From SAR202 cluster bacterium AD-804-J14_MRT_500m (GTDB lineage Bacteria; Chloroflexota; Dehalococcoidia; UBA3495; GCA-2712585), in NCBI GenBank assembly GCA_009391275.1, contig VEXF01000009.1, positions 1 to 57,266 of the forward strand: a stretch of DNA of 57,266 bases, given 5' to 3'. Both the position numbers and the translations under genes were made by a program. The notes under the pieces were generated by a model that was not told the origin of the DNA, searched no databases, and worked only from the letters and a program-made list of their open reading frames with translations. Position 1 is the stretch's first letter. Each line of letters starts with the position of its first letter. Below are positions 36,238-45,909 of the stretch, piece after piece.

Positions 36238-36903
36238 TTAATATTTCGACACATTTGTATCCGTGAGCTTGCCAGTAATTAAGTAAATAACTCTTTCAGC
36301 TATATTGGTTGCCCTATCGGCGATACGCTCCAAATCATGCGTAACCCAGAGAAGGTATGTGGCCCTTTTAATGGTTTTAGGATCCTCTGCCATAAAACTT
36401 AGCAATTCACGATAAACCTGATCATAAATCTCATCTACATTATCATCATCTTTGCAAACTTGATGGGCAGCAACAAGATCTCGATTTACAAAGGCATCCA
36501 AGCTATGGCGCAACATGCCGCTAGCCATTTCGGCCATCCTGGGAATGTCTATGAGAGGTTTAAGGGGTGGCTCATCGCCCATCATTAGACTTATCTTACC
36601 AATTCCTTCCGCATAGTCAGCCATTCGCTCTAGCTCTACTGAACTGTGAAGAATAGTAATAAGAATCCTCAGATCTCTGGCAACTGGGCTTTGAGTCGCC
36701 ATCACGTTGATACAACGTTCTTCTATATCAAATCGTTTCTGGTCTACATAGTCATCTTCTAGAATGACCTGACGTGACGCATCTAAATCCCTGCGTTTCA
36801 GCGCATCCAGCGACTTGGCTATAGCCTTTTCTACCATATTGCCCATTATGAGCAGTTCATCTTCAAGGGCCCTCAGTTGTGAGCTTAAAGCCGAGGTGGC
36901 CAT
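36238..36903 (-). CDS. phoU: Phosphate transport system regulator PhoU
   Basis: A 221-residue all-helical PhoU made of two similar three-helix repeats, each with an E/DxxxD metal motif (MADYAEGIGK and LERIADRATNIAERV). PhoU links the Pst transporter state to the PhoR kinase and represses the Pho response when phosphate is plentiful. GAGGAGGAG lies before the ATG. It is the last gene of the pst operon. Confidence 0.96.
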   Translation of the reverse strand: MATSALSSQLRALEDELLIMGNMVEKAIAKSLDALKRRDLDASRQVILEDDYVDQKRFDIEERCINVMATQSPVARDLRILITILHSSVELERMADYAEGIGKISLMMGDEPPLKPLIDIPRMAEMASGMLRHSLDAFVNRDLVAAHQVCKDDDNVDEIYDQVYRELLSFMAEDPKTIKRATYLLWVTHDLERIADRATNIAERVIYLITGKLTDTNVSKY

Positions 36904-36918
36904 AACTTCTCCTCCTCT

Positions 36919-37851
36919 TTAACCAAAGCGGCCTGTAATGAACGCTTCAGTACGTTCATCTTTCGGAACTGTAAACACTTGGCGGGTTTCCCCCACTTCT
37001 ACGACAAATCCTGCGCGATCCTCATTTACGGTCATGAATATGGTCTTGCGTGAAACACGAGCAGCCTGTTGAATGTTATGAGTCACAATCACAATGGTAT
37101 ATTGTTGTGATAGCTCTCTGATCAAATCTTCAATGGCCTGTGTAGCCACCGGATCCAAAGCTGAGCATGGCTCATCCATCAATATCACCTCAGGATGAAC
37201 CGCCAGCGCCCGAGCAATACAAAGCCGTTGCTGTTGGCCCCCTGAAAGATTTGTAGCTCTATCTTTCAATCTATCTTTCACTTCATCCCATAAAGCGGCC
37301 CTTCGCAGGGAATCTTCGACTAATTCATCTGTGTCAACCTTGAAACCATTGATCCTAGCCCCGAATGCCACATTGTCGTAGATAGATTTAGGAAATGGAT
37401 TTGGCTTTTGGAACACCATTCCGATCCTAAATCTGATCTCTGTCGGGTCTACATCAGCGTCATAAATATCCATCCCATTGAATAAAACTTGACCGTTTAT
37501 CTTGGCTGCGGGAATGTCATCATTCATCCGATTAAAACACCGAAGCAGTGTACTTTTGCCACACCCAGATGGTCCTATTATTGCCGTTACCCGATTCGCT
37601 TGGACATCTATATTGATGTCATGCAGCGCCTCAAAATCATCATAAACAACGCTAAGGGCTTTCACAATTAATTTCTTGGGCTCGATATCCTCCGGAGGCT
37701 CTCGGCTTGCTTGGTCGGATAGAAGATCATCTGCTATTTGAATCCGTGTTCCCTCAAAAACGTCCACCGCTTCAGGTATGCCCGGTTTGCTGTTTGATCC
37801 AGCGATATCGGATCCAACATTTGGGTCTGTCGATCGTCCTAACTGTGTCAC
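36919..37851 (-). CDS. pstB: Phosphate ABC transporter ATP-binding protein PstB
   Basis: A 310-residue ATPase with Walker [10 protein letters not shown] at residues 93-101, the signature LSGGQQQR and Walker B VILMDEP. The segment [20 protein letters not shown] is typical of PstB. The usual PstB is about 250-260 residues; here an extra polar N-terminal stretch of roughly 58 residues precedes the fold. The GTG start overlaps the pstA stop by four bases. A shorter protein from an internal start cannot be ruled out. Confidence 0.95.
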   Translation of the reverse strand: MTQLGRSTDPNVGSDIAGSNSKPGIPEAVDVFEGTRIQIADDLLSDQASREPPEDIEPKKLIVKALSVVYDDFEALHDINIDVQANRVTAIIGPSGCGKSTLLRCFNRMNDDIPAAKINGQVLFNGMDIYDADVDPTEIRFRIGMVFQKPNPFPKSIYDNVAFGARINGFKVDTDELVEDSLRRAALWDEVKDRLKDRATNLSGGQQQRLCIARALAVHPEVILMDEPCSALDPVATQAIEDLIRELSQQYTIVIVTHNIQQAARVSRKTIFMTVNEDRAGFVVEVGETRQVFTVPKDERTEAFITGRFG

Positions 37852-38726
37852 CCTTCACCCCTTCGCTGGTACCTGTTTCTTAAAATAACCGCACCGGCGT
37901 TCATTACAAACAAGATAACTAATAGTACTATAATACCTGCTGCTGCAATCCCACGGAAATCTTCTTGAGGACGACTGGTCCAATTGAAAATTTGGATCGG
38001 TAGGACGGTAAAGGGATCTAAGGGATTTGTAGGACTGAACGCGATAAAGGTCAGAGCCCCGATCATTATCAAAGGTGCCGTTTCACCTATTCCACGAGAC
38101 AAAGCCAATATCGTTCCAGTTAAGATTCCCGGCATGGCCTGTGGTAGTACTATATTCCACGTAGTCTGCCACCTTGTAGCCCCCAAAGCATAAGCTCCTT
38201 GTCGTAAAGCTATGGGTACGGCTCTTATGGCTTCTTGCGAGGCTATGATAATAATGGGCAAAACCAAGAGTGCAATGGTTAATGCACCGGCCAGTACACT
38301 TCTTTCTAGCGACATGGCTCGAACAAATATTGTTAGTCCAAGTATTCCATACACAATCGAAGGCACTCCTGCGAGATTAGAAATATTGAGTTTAATGGCA
38401 GAAATCAGCCAATGCTTCGGTGCATATTCTTCCAAGTAAACAGAGGCTCCAACCCCTAATGGGAATACGAATAAAGCCGTAAGACCCATCAACCATAGGG
38501 TGCCAAATAGGGCGGACCGTATTCCAGCTCGATCAGGGAAGCGAGATGGGAAACTAGTAATAAACTCCCAGTCTAACCACTTGCTACCTTCTTGCACGAC
38601 ATCGACTATGAGAGTCCCTAAAATCACTATTCCTAAGAAGGTAGCTGCAAGTATTAGAGCCAAGAAAATCGCCGCACGTTTTCGTTGGCTAGTACGTTGC
38701 CGTATAGGTGAACTCGCCCCTATCAC
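37848..38726 (-). CDS. pstA: Phosphate ABC transporter permease PstA
   Basis: A 292-residue integral membrane protein with six predicted helices. [13 protein letters not shown] and [31 protein letters not shown] are the PstA core and EAA loop. GTG start with GAGGAG inside the end of pstC. It forms the channel with PstC. Confidence 0.95.
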   Translation of the reverse strand: MIGASSPIRQRTSQRKRAAIFLALILAATFLGIVILGTLIVDVVQEGSKWLDWEFITSFPSRFPDRAGIRSALFGTLWLMGLTALFVFPLGVGASVYLEEYAPKHWLISAIKLNISNLAGVPSIVYGILGLTIFVRAMSLERSVLAGALTIALLVLPIIIIASQEAIRAVPIALRQGAYALGATRWQTTWNIVLPQAMPGILTGTILALSRGIGETAPLIMIGALTFIAFSPTNPLDPFTVLPIQIFNWTSRPQEDFRGIAAAGIIVLLVILFVMNAGAVILRNRYQRRGEG

Positions 38727-38728
38727 CT

Positions 38729-39667
38729 CTAATACTCCTCTCGGTACCGTCGCACCACCATGTTCGCAACTACGTTAAGCAGGAACGTCATCACAAACAG
38801 AGTCATACCCACAGCAAATATGGTAAGGAATTCTGGCGTTCCTTGTGGGGTGTCTCCCAGACTAGTTTGAGCGATATACGCAGTCATAGTCTGAACGCCT
38901 TCGAAAGGGTTGACTGTCATATTAGGTATCGATCCTGCCGCCACAGTCACTATCATCGTTTCTCCGATAGCTCGGGAAATAGCCAATATAAAAGCCGCGA
39001 TGATTCCCGATAACGCGGCTGGTACAACTATCCTGAGTGAGACTTGAAGACGGTTTGCTCCCAACGCATAAGCTCCATCTCTAAGAGACCTAGGAACTGA
39101 AACCATCGCATCCTCACTCAAAGAAGAAACCATCGGGATGATCATTATTCCCACCACCAAAGCCGCACTGGCAACATTAAAAATCGCTGCGTCTGGGTTG
39201 ACGACACGGATGATGTGTGGTGTCACGAAGGTAAGAGCAAAAAAGCCGTAAACTACGGTTGGTATGCCTGCTAGCACCTCGATCATCGGTTTAAGTATCC
39301 GCCTAAGACCATCAGGCGAATACTCGCTTAGGAAAATAGCAGTCGCTAAACCTAGTGGAAGAGCAACTATGGAAGCGCCTACCGCTACCAAAAGCGTACC
39401 CACAACCAGTGGCAATACTCCAAAACTTTGCGGAATAAAATTAGGAGTCCACTGCGTTCCACTCAAAAATTCCCAAAATGACACATTCCGAAAGAAAGTC
39501 ACTGTCTCGGTAAGTAACGTGACGATTATCCCCACTGTGGTTATAATCGATATCAGCGCACACAGTAGAAGAACCCCGTGGATTGTTCCTTCCCCCAATT
39601 TTCGGGAACGTCGTGATCTAGACAAAGGAAACTGATTCCTCGAAAAATTTCGCTCACGAACAGCCAT
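38729..39667 (-). CDS. pstC: Phosphate ABC transporter permease PstC
   Basis: A 312-residue permease with the PstC motifs [31 protein letters not shown] and [29 protein letters not shown]. The ATG at 39667 has no good ribosome site of its own. A 9-codon frame with a strong site ends directly before it, so translation may be coupled. In this window pstC is the first gene of the pst operon and pstS is absent. Confidence 0.95.
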   Translation of the reverse strand: MAVRERNFSRNQFPLSRSRRSRKLGEGTIHGVLLLCALISIITTVGIIVTLLTETVTFFRNVSFWEFLSGTQWTPNFIPQSFGVLPLVVGTLLVAVGASIVALPLGLATAIFLSEYSPDGLRRILKPMIEVLAGIPTVVYGFFALTFVTPHIIRVVNPDAAIFNVASAALVVGIMIIPMVSSLSEDAMVSVPRSLRDGAYALGANRLQVSLRIVVPAALSGIIAAFILAISRAIGETMIVTVAAGSIPNMTVNPFEGVQTMTAYIAQTSLGDTPQGTPEFLTIFAVGMTLFVMTFLLNVVANMVVRRYREEY

Positions 39668-39697
39668 CTATCTTGTTGAATGATTGGGTTGGATCAT
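39668..39697 (-). CDS. Possible 9-codon leader frame ahead of pstC
   Basis: ATG 39697 follows GGAGGA with six bases between. It encodes MIQPNHSTR, and its TAG stop directly abuts the pstC ATG. pstC itself lacks a ribosome site. The frame may serve to load ribosomes for pstC rather than to make a working peptide. Confidence 0.35.
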   Translation of the reverse strand: MIQPNHSTR

Positions 39698-39889
39698 CCT
39701 AAATCCTCCATTCCTATAACCAAATCACCCAAGAACTCCTATTTTTGTGTTTGTGAAAAGCCCACCGAACATGAGGCAGGCATTCGCCAATTTTTATAAC
39801 TGCAATGCGAAAACAACCTCACGAAACCATTAAATAGCCTTCGGACTAATACAATCTTGTCTATCTTAGGCTTTTTGCACAAGTTGCAG

Positions 39890-39908
39890 TGTTAACAGAC
39901 TGTTAACA
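39890..39908 (-). promoter_or_regulatory. PHO-box-like operator before pstC
   Basis: Two copies of TGTTAACA are repeated with an 11-base period (39890-39897 and 39901-39908). TTAACA repeats five bases apart are the known binding pattern of Bacillus PhoP, a PhoB orthologue, and 11-base direct repeats are general for PHO boxes. The site lies 220 bases before pstC in the only long gap of the cluster. TAAGAT on the minus strand (39868-39863) is a possible -10 box. The rest of the gap 39668-40001 shows no gene. Confidence 0.65.
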
Positions 39909-40001
39909 TTTGCTAGTCAATTCTAGAATCATTGCGTCGCCGCACCCAGACGTACCGCTCAAGCACGAAAGTGCGCTTTGGAATATTGCATCTACAAATA
40001 C

Positions 40002-41399
40002 CTAACTGGACAGAGTTGATTTATCAAGTGGGACCGTGAACGAAAACACACTGCCCTCGCCTTCCTGACTCTCCACTCCAATATGCCCTCCGTGTGCTTC
40101 CACTATATGCTTAGCAATAGCTAGGCCAAGCCCCATTCCTCGATCTTCCCGTGAGCGATCAATTTTATAGAATCTTTCAAAGGCATGCGGTAGATGCTCG
40201 GCAGCTATTCCAACCCCGCTATCACGAATTTGAACACTGATCTCGTTGCCATTGGCGAACATTGACATTTCCACCTCGCCACCCGGTTCAGTAAATTTCA
40301 CGGCGTTTTCCACTAAATTAGAGATGACTTGTTGGATCCTTGCTTCATCAACAATAGCTTTCAATTCAGGCTGCGCAGAATCGGCAAAAAGTCGGACTCC
40401 CTTTTCGTTTGCAATTTCTTGGTGTATTTCTATCCCGTCCATGATTAAATGCTGCAGATCTACGCTCTCTAATTGGAGTGCGGTCTCACCAGTTTCTAGT
40501 CTTGACAGATTCAATAGCTCTTTAACCATCCAAGTCATCCGATCTACGTTCTTGTTAGCTCTATCAATGAATTCTAAGGCTACATCTGGCTCATATAAGG
40601 CCCCGTTCTGGAGCGTTTCCACGGCAGCTTTAACGGCAGCGAGTGGTGTCCGAAGTTCGTGAGAAACGTTCGCAACAAATTCGCGCCTCGTAGTCTCTAG
40701 TCGCCGAGCCTGTGTCAAATCGTGAATCACTAACAAAACCCTGTTGCTAGTATGTGATGTCAATGGAGAGGCGATAACGCTTAAATATTTGCGGCTCGGC
40801 GAAAGTTCCAGTTCTAATTGGCGTGGAGATCTCTTTTCTTGACAATCCGTAACCAACTTATTCAACTCGTGGTCTCTCACCGCTTCTACAAACCTAGTGA
40901 TAGAATTAGTTGGTAGTTCTAGTCCTAGAAGTTCTTCTGCTGCCGGATTTTGCAAACTGATATTGCCATTGGAATCTATCACTACCACGCCATCTTTCAT
41001 TGTAGCCAAGACCGTGAACAGATGGTCTCTCTGTGCAGAAGATTCTGTGATCATTCGTTTTAAGGCCGCAGCCATCGCGTTAAAGGCATCGGCCAATTCA
41101 CGGGTCTCGTCCGATGAACCCGGTGGAACACGGTGGTCGAGATCGCCTTGTGCGAGTTTACGAGCACCGTATATGAGATTCCGTACCGACCTTGTCCCTC
41201 TCCGAGCAATGAGATATGCCAAAACTACGGACAATAGCGCCACACCCGCCCCTGTAATACCAGTACTTCTGATTATTTGCCCTGAATTATTCGCTTGTCC
41301 ATCCATAGTGAGGAAAATAGAGACTACGGCCAGAGCTGTAAGTATTAGCAATATGTAGGCTAAAGCGATTCGCCATTGGATGCTTTGTGGAATTCTCAC
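40002..41399 (-). CDS. phoR: Phosphate-regulon-type sensor histidine kinase PhoR
   Basis: A 465-residue membrane kinase. Two N-terminal membrane helices (AYILLILTALAVVSIFL and GVALLSVVLAYLIA) bracket a very short external loop. A HAMP region, a PAS domain (DGVVVIDSNGNISLQNPAAEELLG), the H-box FVANVSHELRTPL and the ATPase N, G1 and G2 boxes follow. The small sensor loop fits PhoR, which senses through Pst-PhoU. GTG start overlaps phoB by four bases. Confidence 0.93.
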   Translation of the reverse strand: MRIPQSIQWRIALAYILLILTALAVVSIFLTMDGQANNSGQIIRSTGITGAGVALLSVVLAYLIARRGTRSVRNLIYGARKLAQGDLDHRVPPGSSDETRELADAFNAMAAALKRMITESSAQRDHLFTVLATMKDGVVVIDSNGNISLQNPAAEELLGLELPTNSITRFVEAVRDHELNKLVTDCQEKRSPRQLELELSPSRKYLSVIASPLTSHTSNRVLLVIHDLTQARRLETTRREFVANVSHELRTPLAAVKAAVETLQNGALYEPDVALEFIDRANKNVDRMTWMVKELLNLSRLETGETALQLESVDLQHLIMDGIEIHQEIANEKGVRLFADSAQPELKAIVDEARIQQVISNLVENAVKFTEPGGEVEMSMFANGNEISVQIRDSGVGIAAEHLPHAFERFYKIDRSREDRGMGLGLAIAKHIVEAHGGHIGVESQEGEGSVFSFTVPLDKSTLSS

Positions 41400-42097
41400 A
41401 GTTCAAACCTATATCCGGTCCCCCGGATCGTAATAATTCTACGAGGGGAACCCGAGCCGCTCTCAATCTTGGATCTCAATCTACGTATATGGACATCTAC
41501 CGTCCTATGATCTCCAAAAAAATCATCGCCCCAAACATTATCCAACAATTCATTTCTACTAAACGCCATGCCAGGGTTCGATACGAGAAATGCCAATAAT
41601 TCATACTCCTTCGGACTTAGATCTAATTTATTGCCTTTAAAGTTAGCTGACTTAGCCCTTACATTCAGCACTAGATCACCCGCAGACAACATTCCTGCAG
41701 AAGCATCCGTCTTTGAGGCCGTCTGTACACGACGTGACATTGCTCTGACCCTTGCCATAAGTTCACGCATACTAAAAGGCTTGGTCATATAATCGTCAGC
41801 CCCCATATCCAATCCAACCACTTTATCCAATTCTGAATCTCTTGCTGTTAACATCAGAATTGGAGCGGACATATCTTTCCGAAGGAGTCGGCAAACTTCT
41901 AGGCCATCCAACCGCGGTATCATGAGATCAAGAATGATTAAATCAGGACGATATCGCCTAGCTACCTCAACCGCAATTTCCCCGTCAGTAGCAGAAATTA
42001 CTTGAAATCCCTCATTGCTCAGATTGTATTTCAAAGCTGCTTGAAGAGTTTCATCATCTTCAACAACTAACACGGATCGTTTGATATCTGCAAACAT
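41396..42097 (-). CDS. phoB: Response regulator PhoB/PhoP
   Basis: A 233-residue OmpR-class regulator. The receiver has VVEDDE near residue 11, the phosphoacceptor Asp in LIILDLMIPRLDG near residue 56, and MLTARDSELDKVVGLDMGADDYMTKPF. The winged-helix domain ends HRTVDVHIRRLRSKIE and RTIRGTGYRFEL-like sequence. It precedes phoR and pst on the same strand and likely binds the repeats at 39890-39908. Confidence 0.95.
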   Translation of the reverse strand: MFADIKRSVLVVEDDETLQAALKYNLSNEGFQVISATDGEIAVEVARRYRPDLIILDLMIPRLDGLEVCRLLRKDMSAPILMLTARDSELDKVVGLDMGADDYMTKPFSMRELMARVRAMSRRVQTASKTDASAGMLSAGDLVLNVRAKSANFKGNKLDLSPKEYELLAFLVSNPGMAFSRNELLDNVWGDDFFGDHRTVDVHIRRLRSKIESGSGSPRRIITIRGTGYRFEL

Positions 42098-42140
42098 CTC
42101 TGTGATCGCAATAATTCGTTATTCTACTAAGAAACTGGCG

Positions 42141-43625
42141 TTAGCGTGTCATTGTATCCTTGGTAGCGTTTGTGCCTGCAATTCGACCAAAAACAGAACC
42201 GGCTATAAGTCCTGACCCTCCGGGATAGTTATGATAGAACAATCCACCTATCAGTTCGCCTGCGGCGTACAATCCCGGTATAGGCAAACCTTCTGTATCG
42301 ATGACTTGAGTTCTTGCATTTATACGAAGACCACCAAAAGTAAAAGTGATGCCACATGTAACCGCGTACCCTAGGTAGGGAGGAGTGTCTATCTTCTGTG
42401 CCCAGTTGGATTTAGGGGGTTCTACTCCGGAGGTACATTTCCCGTCCAAAACAGTTGGATTGAAATCGCCGGGCTGAACCGACAAATTATATTCTTTGAT
42501 CGTCTTTAGCAATTGCCCTTGATCAATATCCAGTCCGTCAGCTAACCCCTCGATGCTTCCAGACTCAACCATAGTACATTGAGGGATCCGATATTCGTCC
42601 CGCAATAGATGCTTAACCTTATCGTCAAAAATTTGGAACGCCGTCCGTTGCGGTTGGTACAAGATCTCTCGCCCGTATTTTGCATACGTGTAATTACGCA
42701 TATCAGCGCCTTCATCGACGAATCGTTTTCCATAGACGTTTACGATGACACCAAAGGGATATGAATGTTTTTGGAATAAATCGGTTACGGTTCTATCTCC
42801 GTAAGGCGGTGCATTAAGATCCCAAGCGACAGCATGGCAACCGCTCCAGTGTCCGTGTGATTGTGCCCCCACGTCCAGCGCCATTCGTATACCGTCTCCA
42901 GTGTTATATGGGACACCTCTAACTTTGGCGAGCTCCCAACCTGGACCCAAATAACGAGTTCGCATCTCTGCATTAGCTTCGAATCCACCGCACGCTAAGA
43001 CAACGGAGTCAGAGAATACTTTTTGCCTACCGTCCGGGCCTTGTTTCACAAGGCCAATCACTCGAGCATTCTGGTCTTGCAACAGTTTAATCGCTTTCGT
43101 CCCGTACTGCACTTCAACCCCCGTTGAAACCGCAAGATCAAACTGTTGATCTGAAAGACCTTTGCCACCCCCAACAGCTTCGACCGTCAATCCTCCCCAA
43201 AATCTATGTTTACCATCCACCTTGAACGATTGTCGCCCATACAGTAAGACAAAGCGTAACCCTAATTTCCTTTGCCAAACCAATGTTGGATGAGATTGGC
43301 TAACCAATACTTGAGCTAATTCTGGATCCGACATCCCTTCGGTCACACGCATCAGGTCGTCATAGAAATCTGATTGAGTGTAGCTCCCTACATCTATCGA
43401 ACATTCCTCTTCGGAAGACATATCTGGTATTAGTGCCTTGATGTCCTCGAGTCCTTCATAGGCACAACGTATGGCGCCTCCTGTAAAATAGGAGTTCCCA
43501 CCTCGAAAATATTCCGGAGCCTTTTCGAGGACTAAAACGGTAGCTCCTTTATCACGAGCTGCGAGCGCGGCACACAATGCAGCGTTACCTGCTCCCACAA
43601 CGATAACGTTATAATGATCCGCCAT
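42141..43625 (-). CDS. FAD-dependent dehydrogenase, tricarballylate dehydrogenase (TcuA)-like paralogue
   Basis: A flavoprotein of about 494 residues with VIVVGAGNAALCAALAA at the N terminus, EKAPEYFRGGNSYFTGG and YPGGSGLIAGSVFGRIAG at the C terminus. It is a clear paralogue of the protein at 3599-5086; many blocks are identical (VLVLEKAP, FEANAEMRTRYLGPGW). ATG 43625 with GGGAGGC is preferred over the start at 43670. It ends 43 bases before phoB. No TcuB-type electron partner is present. It is divergent from an enoyl-CoA hydratase gene. Confidence 0.88.
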   Translation of the reverse strand: MADHYNVIVVGAGNAALCAALAARDKGATVLVLEKAPEYFRGGNSYFTGGAIRCAYEGLEDIKALIPDMSSEEECSIDVGSYTQSDFYDDLMRVTEGMSDPELAQVLVSQSHPTLVWQRKLGLRFVLLYGRQSFKVDGKHRFWGGLTVEAVGGGKGLSDQQFDLAVSTGVEVQYGTKAIKLLQDQNARVIGLVKQGPDGRQKVFSDSVVLACGGFEANAEMRTRYLGPGWELAKVRGVPYNTGDGIRMALDVGAQSHGHWSGCHAVAWDLNAPPYGDRTVTDLFQKHSYPFGVIVNVYGKRFVDEGADMRNYTYAKYGREILYQPQRTAFQIFDDKVKHLLRDEYRIPQCTMVESGSIEGLADGLDIDQGQLLKTIKEYNLSVQPGDFNPTVLDGKCTSGVEPPKSNWAQKIDTPPYLGYAVTCGITFTFGGLRINARTQVIDTEGLPIPGLYAAGELIGGLFYHNYPGGSGLIAGSVFGRIAGTNATKDTMTR

Positions 43626-43779
43626 TACGCCTCCCAAGATGATGCTATGCCTAGATGCAACAACTGTCAACGCATAACGTTCACATAAGGGCTTTCACTG
43701 AACATCTGTGTTTACAACCTGAACAACCGACCTTTATCATGGATGCGGTACCCGACACTTTCTCGCGAGAAATCATCAA

Positions 43780-44532
43780 ATGAACTATGAAACGATCCTG
43801 ACAGACCAAACAGAGGGAGTAGGCATTATTACTCTTAACCGTCCAGAAGTCCTTAATGCTATGAGCTTAAAGCTTATCGAGGAACTCGACTCTGAAGTTT
43901 CACGGATGGGATCAGACGGCAGAGTGAAAGCAATCATAATAACCGGAGCGGGGGAGAAAGCGTTTTCCGCCGGAGCCGATATTCATGAAATGCGCACCTT
44001 GACCCCTGACCAACTATCAGAGGGCCATCAGATTAGGTACGACAGCCATTGGCGAATCGCAAACTGCCGAAAGCCCATCATAGGCGCTATTAACGGTCTG
44101 TGCTATGGAGGTGGGACAGTACTCGCTTCATCTTTAGACTTCCTAGTAGGATGTGAAAAAAGCAACTTTAGATTTTTGGCAGTGGTTTATGGACAGATGA
44201 ACGCCACGTGGACTCTGCCGGTCATGATTGGATGGCCGATGGCTAAAGAAATTCTGTACACTGGCAGGATTATCCTGCCAGACGAAGCATACCGAATCGG
44301 ACTTCTTAACCATCTCGTGCCTTCGTCGAATCTCCTAGAAAAGGCACACGAATTAGCCTCGAATATCGCCAACAATCATCCCGCGTCTGTGGAAACGGTG
44401 AAAAGGCTTATGTTGACAAATCTGGACAAGTCATGGGAAGAGATGCACCTCAGAGAACATGCAGCCAGGCAAGGTCAAAATCTACCATTAGAGCAGGGGT
44501 TCAAAGAGTTCATAGACAGAAAAGGTCGGTAG
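43780..44532 (+). CDS. Enoyl-CoA hydratase/isomerase family protein
   Basis: A 250-residue crotonase-fold protein. GVGIITLNRPEVLNAMS is the family start, KAFSAGADIHEM the first oxyanion hole segment and INGLCYGGGTVLASSLDF the second. Position-equivalent catalytic Glu residues are not obvious, so hydratase activity is not certain; other crotonase activities are possible. A PanE-like reductase gene starts 12 bases later, indicating an operon. Confidence 0.9.
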   Translation: MNYETILTDQTEGVGIITLNRPEVLNAMSLKLIEELDSEVSRMGSDGRVKAIIITGAGEKAFSAGADIHEMRTLTPDQLSEGHQIRYDSHWRIANCRKPIIGAINGLCYGGGTVLASSLDFLVGCEKSNFRFLAVVYGQMNATWTLPVMIGWPMAKEILYTGRIILPDEAYRIGLLNHLVPSSNLLEKAHELASNIANNHPASVETVKRLMLTNLDKSWEEMHLREHAARQGQNLPLEQGFKEFIDRKGR

Positions 44533-44543
44533 TCAAAGTCACT

Positions 44544-45578
44544 ATGGTTGATAAGAAAATAGCAATAGTGGGAGTAGGAGCGATCGGCGGAACCATAGGC
44601 GGGTGTTTATCGATGGCGGGGTACGACGTAACCCTGATTGATCAGTGGCCAGAGAACGTAGATCTTATGAACTCCCAAGGGCTACGCATGTCTGGAACAC
44701 ATGGAAACCATGAAGTTCCTGTCAAGGCGCTTCATCTAACTGATGTTAGCCTAACCGGCTCTAAATTCGACATCGTATTTTTAGCCACAAAATCATATGA
44801 CACAAAATGGGCTGCAACTTTCTTAGCACCGCATCTCAAGCCAAGTGGTGTAGTGATTTCGGCTCAAAACAGTATTAACGACCCCATAATTGCTCAGATA
44901 GTAGGTTATAACCGCGTGCTGTCTTGCATATTGAACCTGGGTTCTGGGATGTACGCCCCGGCACACGTGGTAAGAACTAACGATCCCGAGGGAATTACCG
45001 TGACGCTAGGCGAGTTACATTGCAAGATTTCGCCAAGGCTCAAGGAAATCGAGTACATGATGGCCAGCGTAGGAAACACGAAACTCACCACCAATACGTG
45101 GGGGGAACGTTGGGCAAAATTAGCAGTGAACTGCATGGTCAATCCTATGTCAGGTATAACCGGAATTAGTTCATCTGAAGTACGTCAGAATGAATCTACG
45201 CGCGGATTAATTATTAAAGCCGCCGCGGAGACGGTCCGCGTGGCCACCAAGATGGGGGTCACGATGGAACCGATTAATGGAATACCCGCTCAGGCCTACC
45301 TAGACGCAGACACTGGGGAAGGTTTGGAATTTGTTCAATCCGAATTAGCGCAGGCCGCAGGCACTCGAGGAGAAGGGTTGCCCTCTCTTCTCCAAGACAT
45401 CAAAAAGGGTCGTCGAACAGAAATCGATTATTTGAACGGATATGTTGTCGTCCAAGCAACCAAATTCGGCATCCACACCCCAATCAATCAAGCATTGACG
45501 CGGACTGTTAAAAAAATTGAATCTGATATGTTGGCTCCAGCTTTATCCAATCTAGATATATTGGAATCGTACATTTAA
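44544..45578 (+). CDS. Ketopantoate reductase (ApbA/PanE)-family dehydrogenase
   Basis: A 344-residue NAD(P)-dependent dehydrogenase. The Rossmann motif IAIVGVGAIGGTIGGCLSMAG lies at the very N terminus with ATG 44544; an upstream in-frame codon at 44433 is rejected because it lies inside the hydratase gene. The C-terminal helical domain has GERWAKLAVNCMVNPMSGITG and PSLLQDIKKGRRTEIDYLNG, both typical of the PanE family. The family includes ketopantoate reductase and many unspecific 2-hydroxyacid enzymes; pairing with a crotonase suggests a catabolic role. Confidence 0.88.
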   Translation: MVDKKIAIVGVGAIGGTIGGCLSMAGYDVTLIDQWPENVDLMNSQGLRMSGTHGNHEVPVKALHLTDVSLTGSKFDIVFLATKSYDTKWAATFLAPHLKPSGVVISAQNSINDPIIAQIVGYNRVLSCILNLGSGMYAPAHVVRTNDPEGITVTLGELHCKISPRLKEIEYMMASVGNTKLTTNTWGERWAKLAVNCMVNPMSGITGISSSEVRQNESTRGLIIKAAAETVRVATKMGVTMEPINGIPAQAYLDADTGEGLEFVQSELAQAAGTRGEGLPSLLQDIKKGRRTEIDYLNGYVVVQATKFGIHTPINQALTRTVKKIESDMLAPALSNLDILESYI

Positions 45579-45909
45579 ACGAATCCTAAATAACAACGGC
45601 AGAGTACTACTCCATTACTTGAACTATCCGCCCAATGGTCACTCCGACCCTCGATATTTCCAAGTATTTAGGCATAAGCACAAGATATAACGATTGGAAT
45701 CTATCCTCGAATTGTACAACAAGCTACAAAAAGGCTTTGTTATAAGCGGGGAAACATTCAAATTTTGTGAGTATCCCGCTCTGAAAAGTCTTGCCAAGCT
45801 TCTTGCCAACCAATTATAATCCCAACCGCAGCTTCAACTGCCTTATTCTCTTTGTCTGCAAAGCGTATGCTCCGACATAGCGGAAGCGCTTACCGATAAA
45901 GGAGGTTCA
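45579..45909. other. 331-base intergenic region with a promoter and a leader
   Basis: The first 200 bases show no gene or clear structure. The promoter at 45791-45820 follows, then a leader of about 80 bases with a short AGCG/CGCT stem and a strong AAAGGAGG ribosome site for the surface protein gene. Confidence 0.5.
45791..45820 (+). promoter_or_regulatory. Predicted promoter of the surface protein gene
   Basis: TTGCCA (45791-45796) and a perfect TATAAT (45815-45820) are separated by 18 bases. The AAAGGAGG site and ATG at 45910 follow with no other gene in between. Confidence 0.65.

Noticed and set aside
40246..41358. Two plus-strand frames opposite phoR
   Set aside because: Both lie fully within the histidine kinase gene, have no motifs and show Ser-rich shadow composition.
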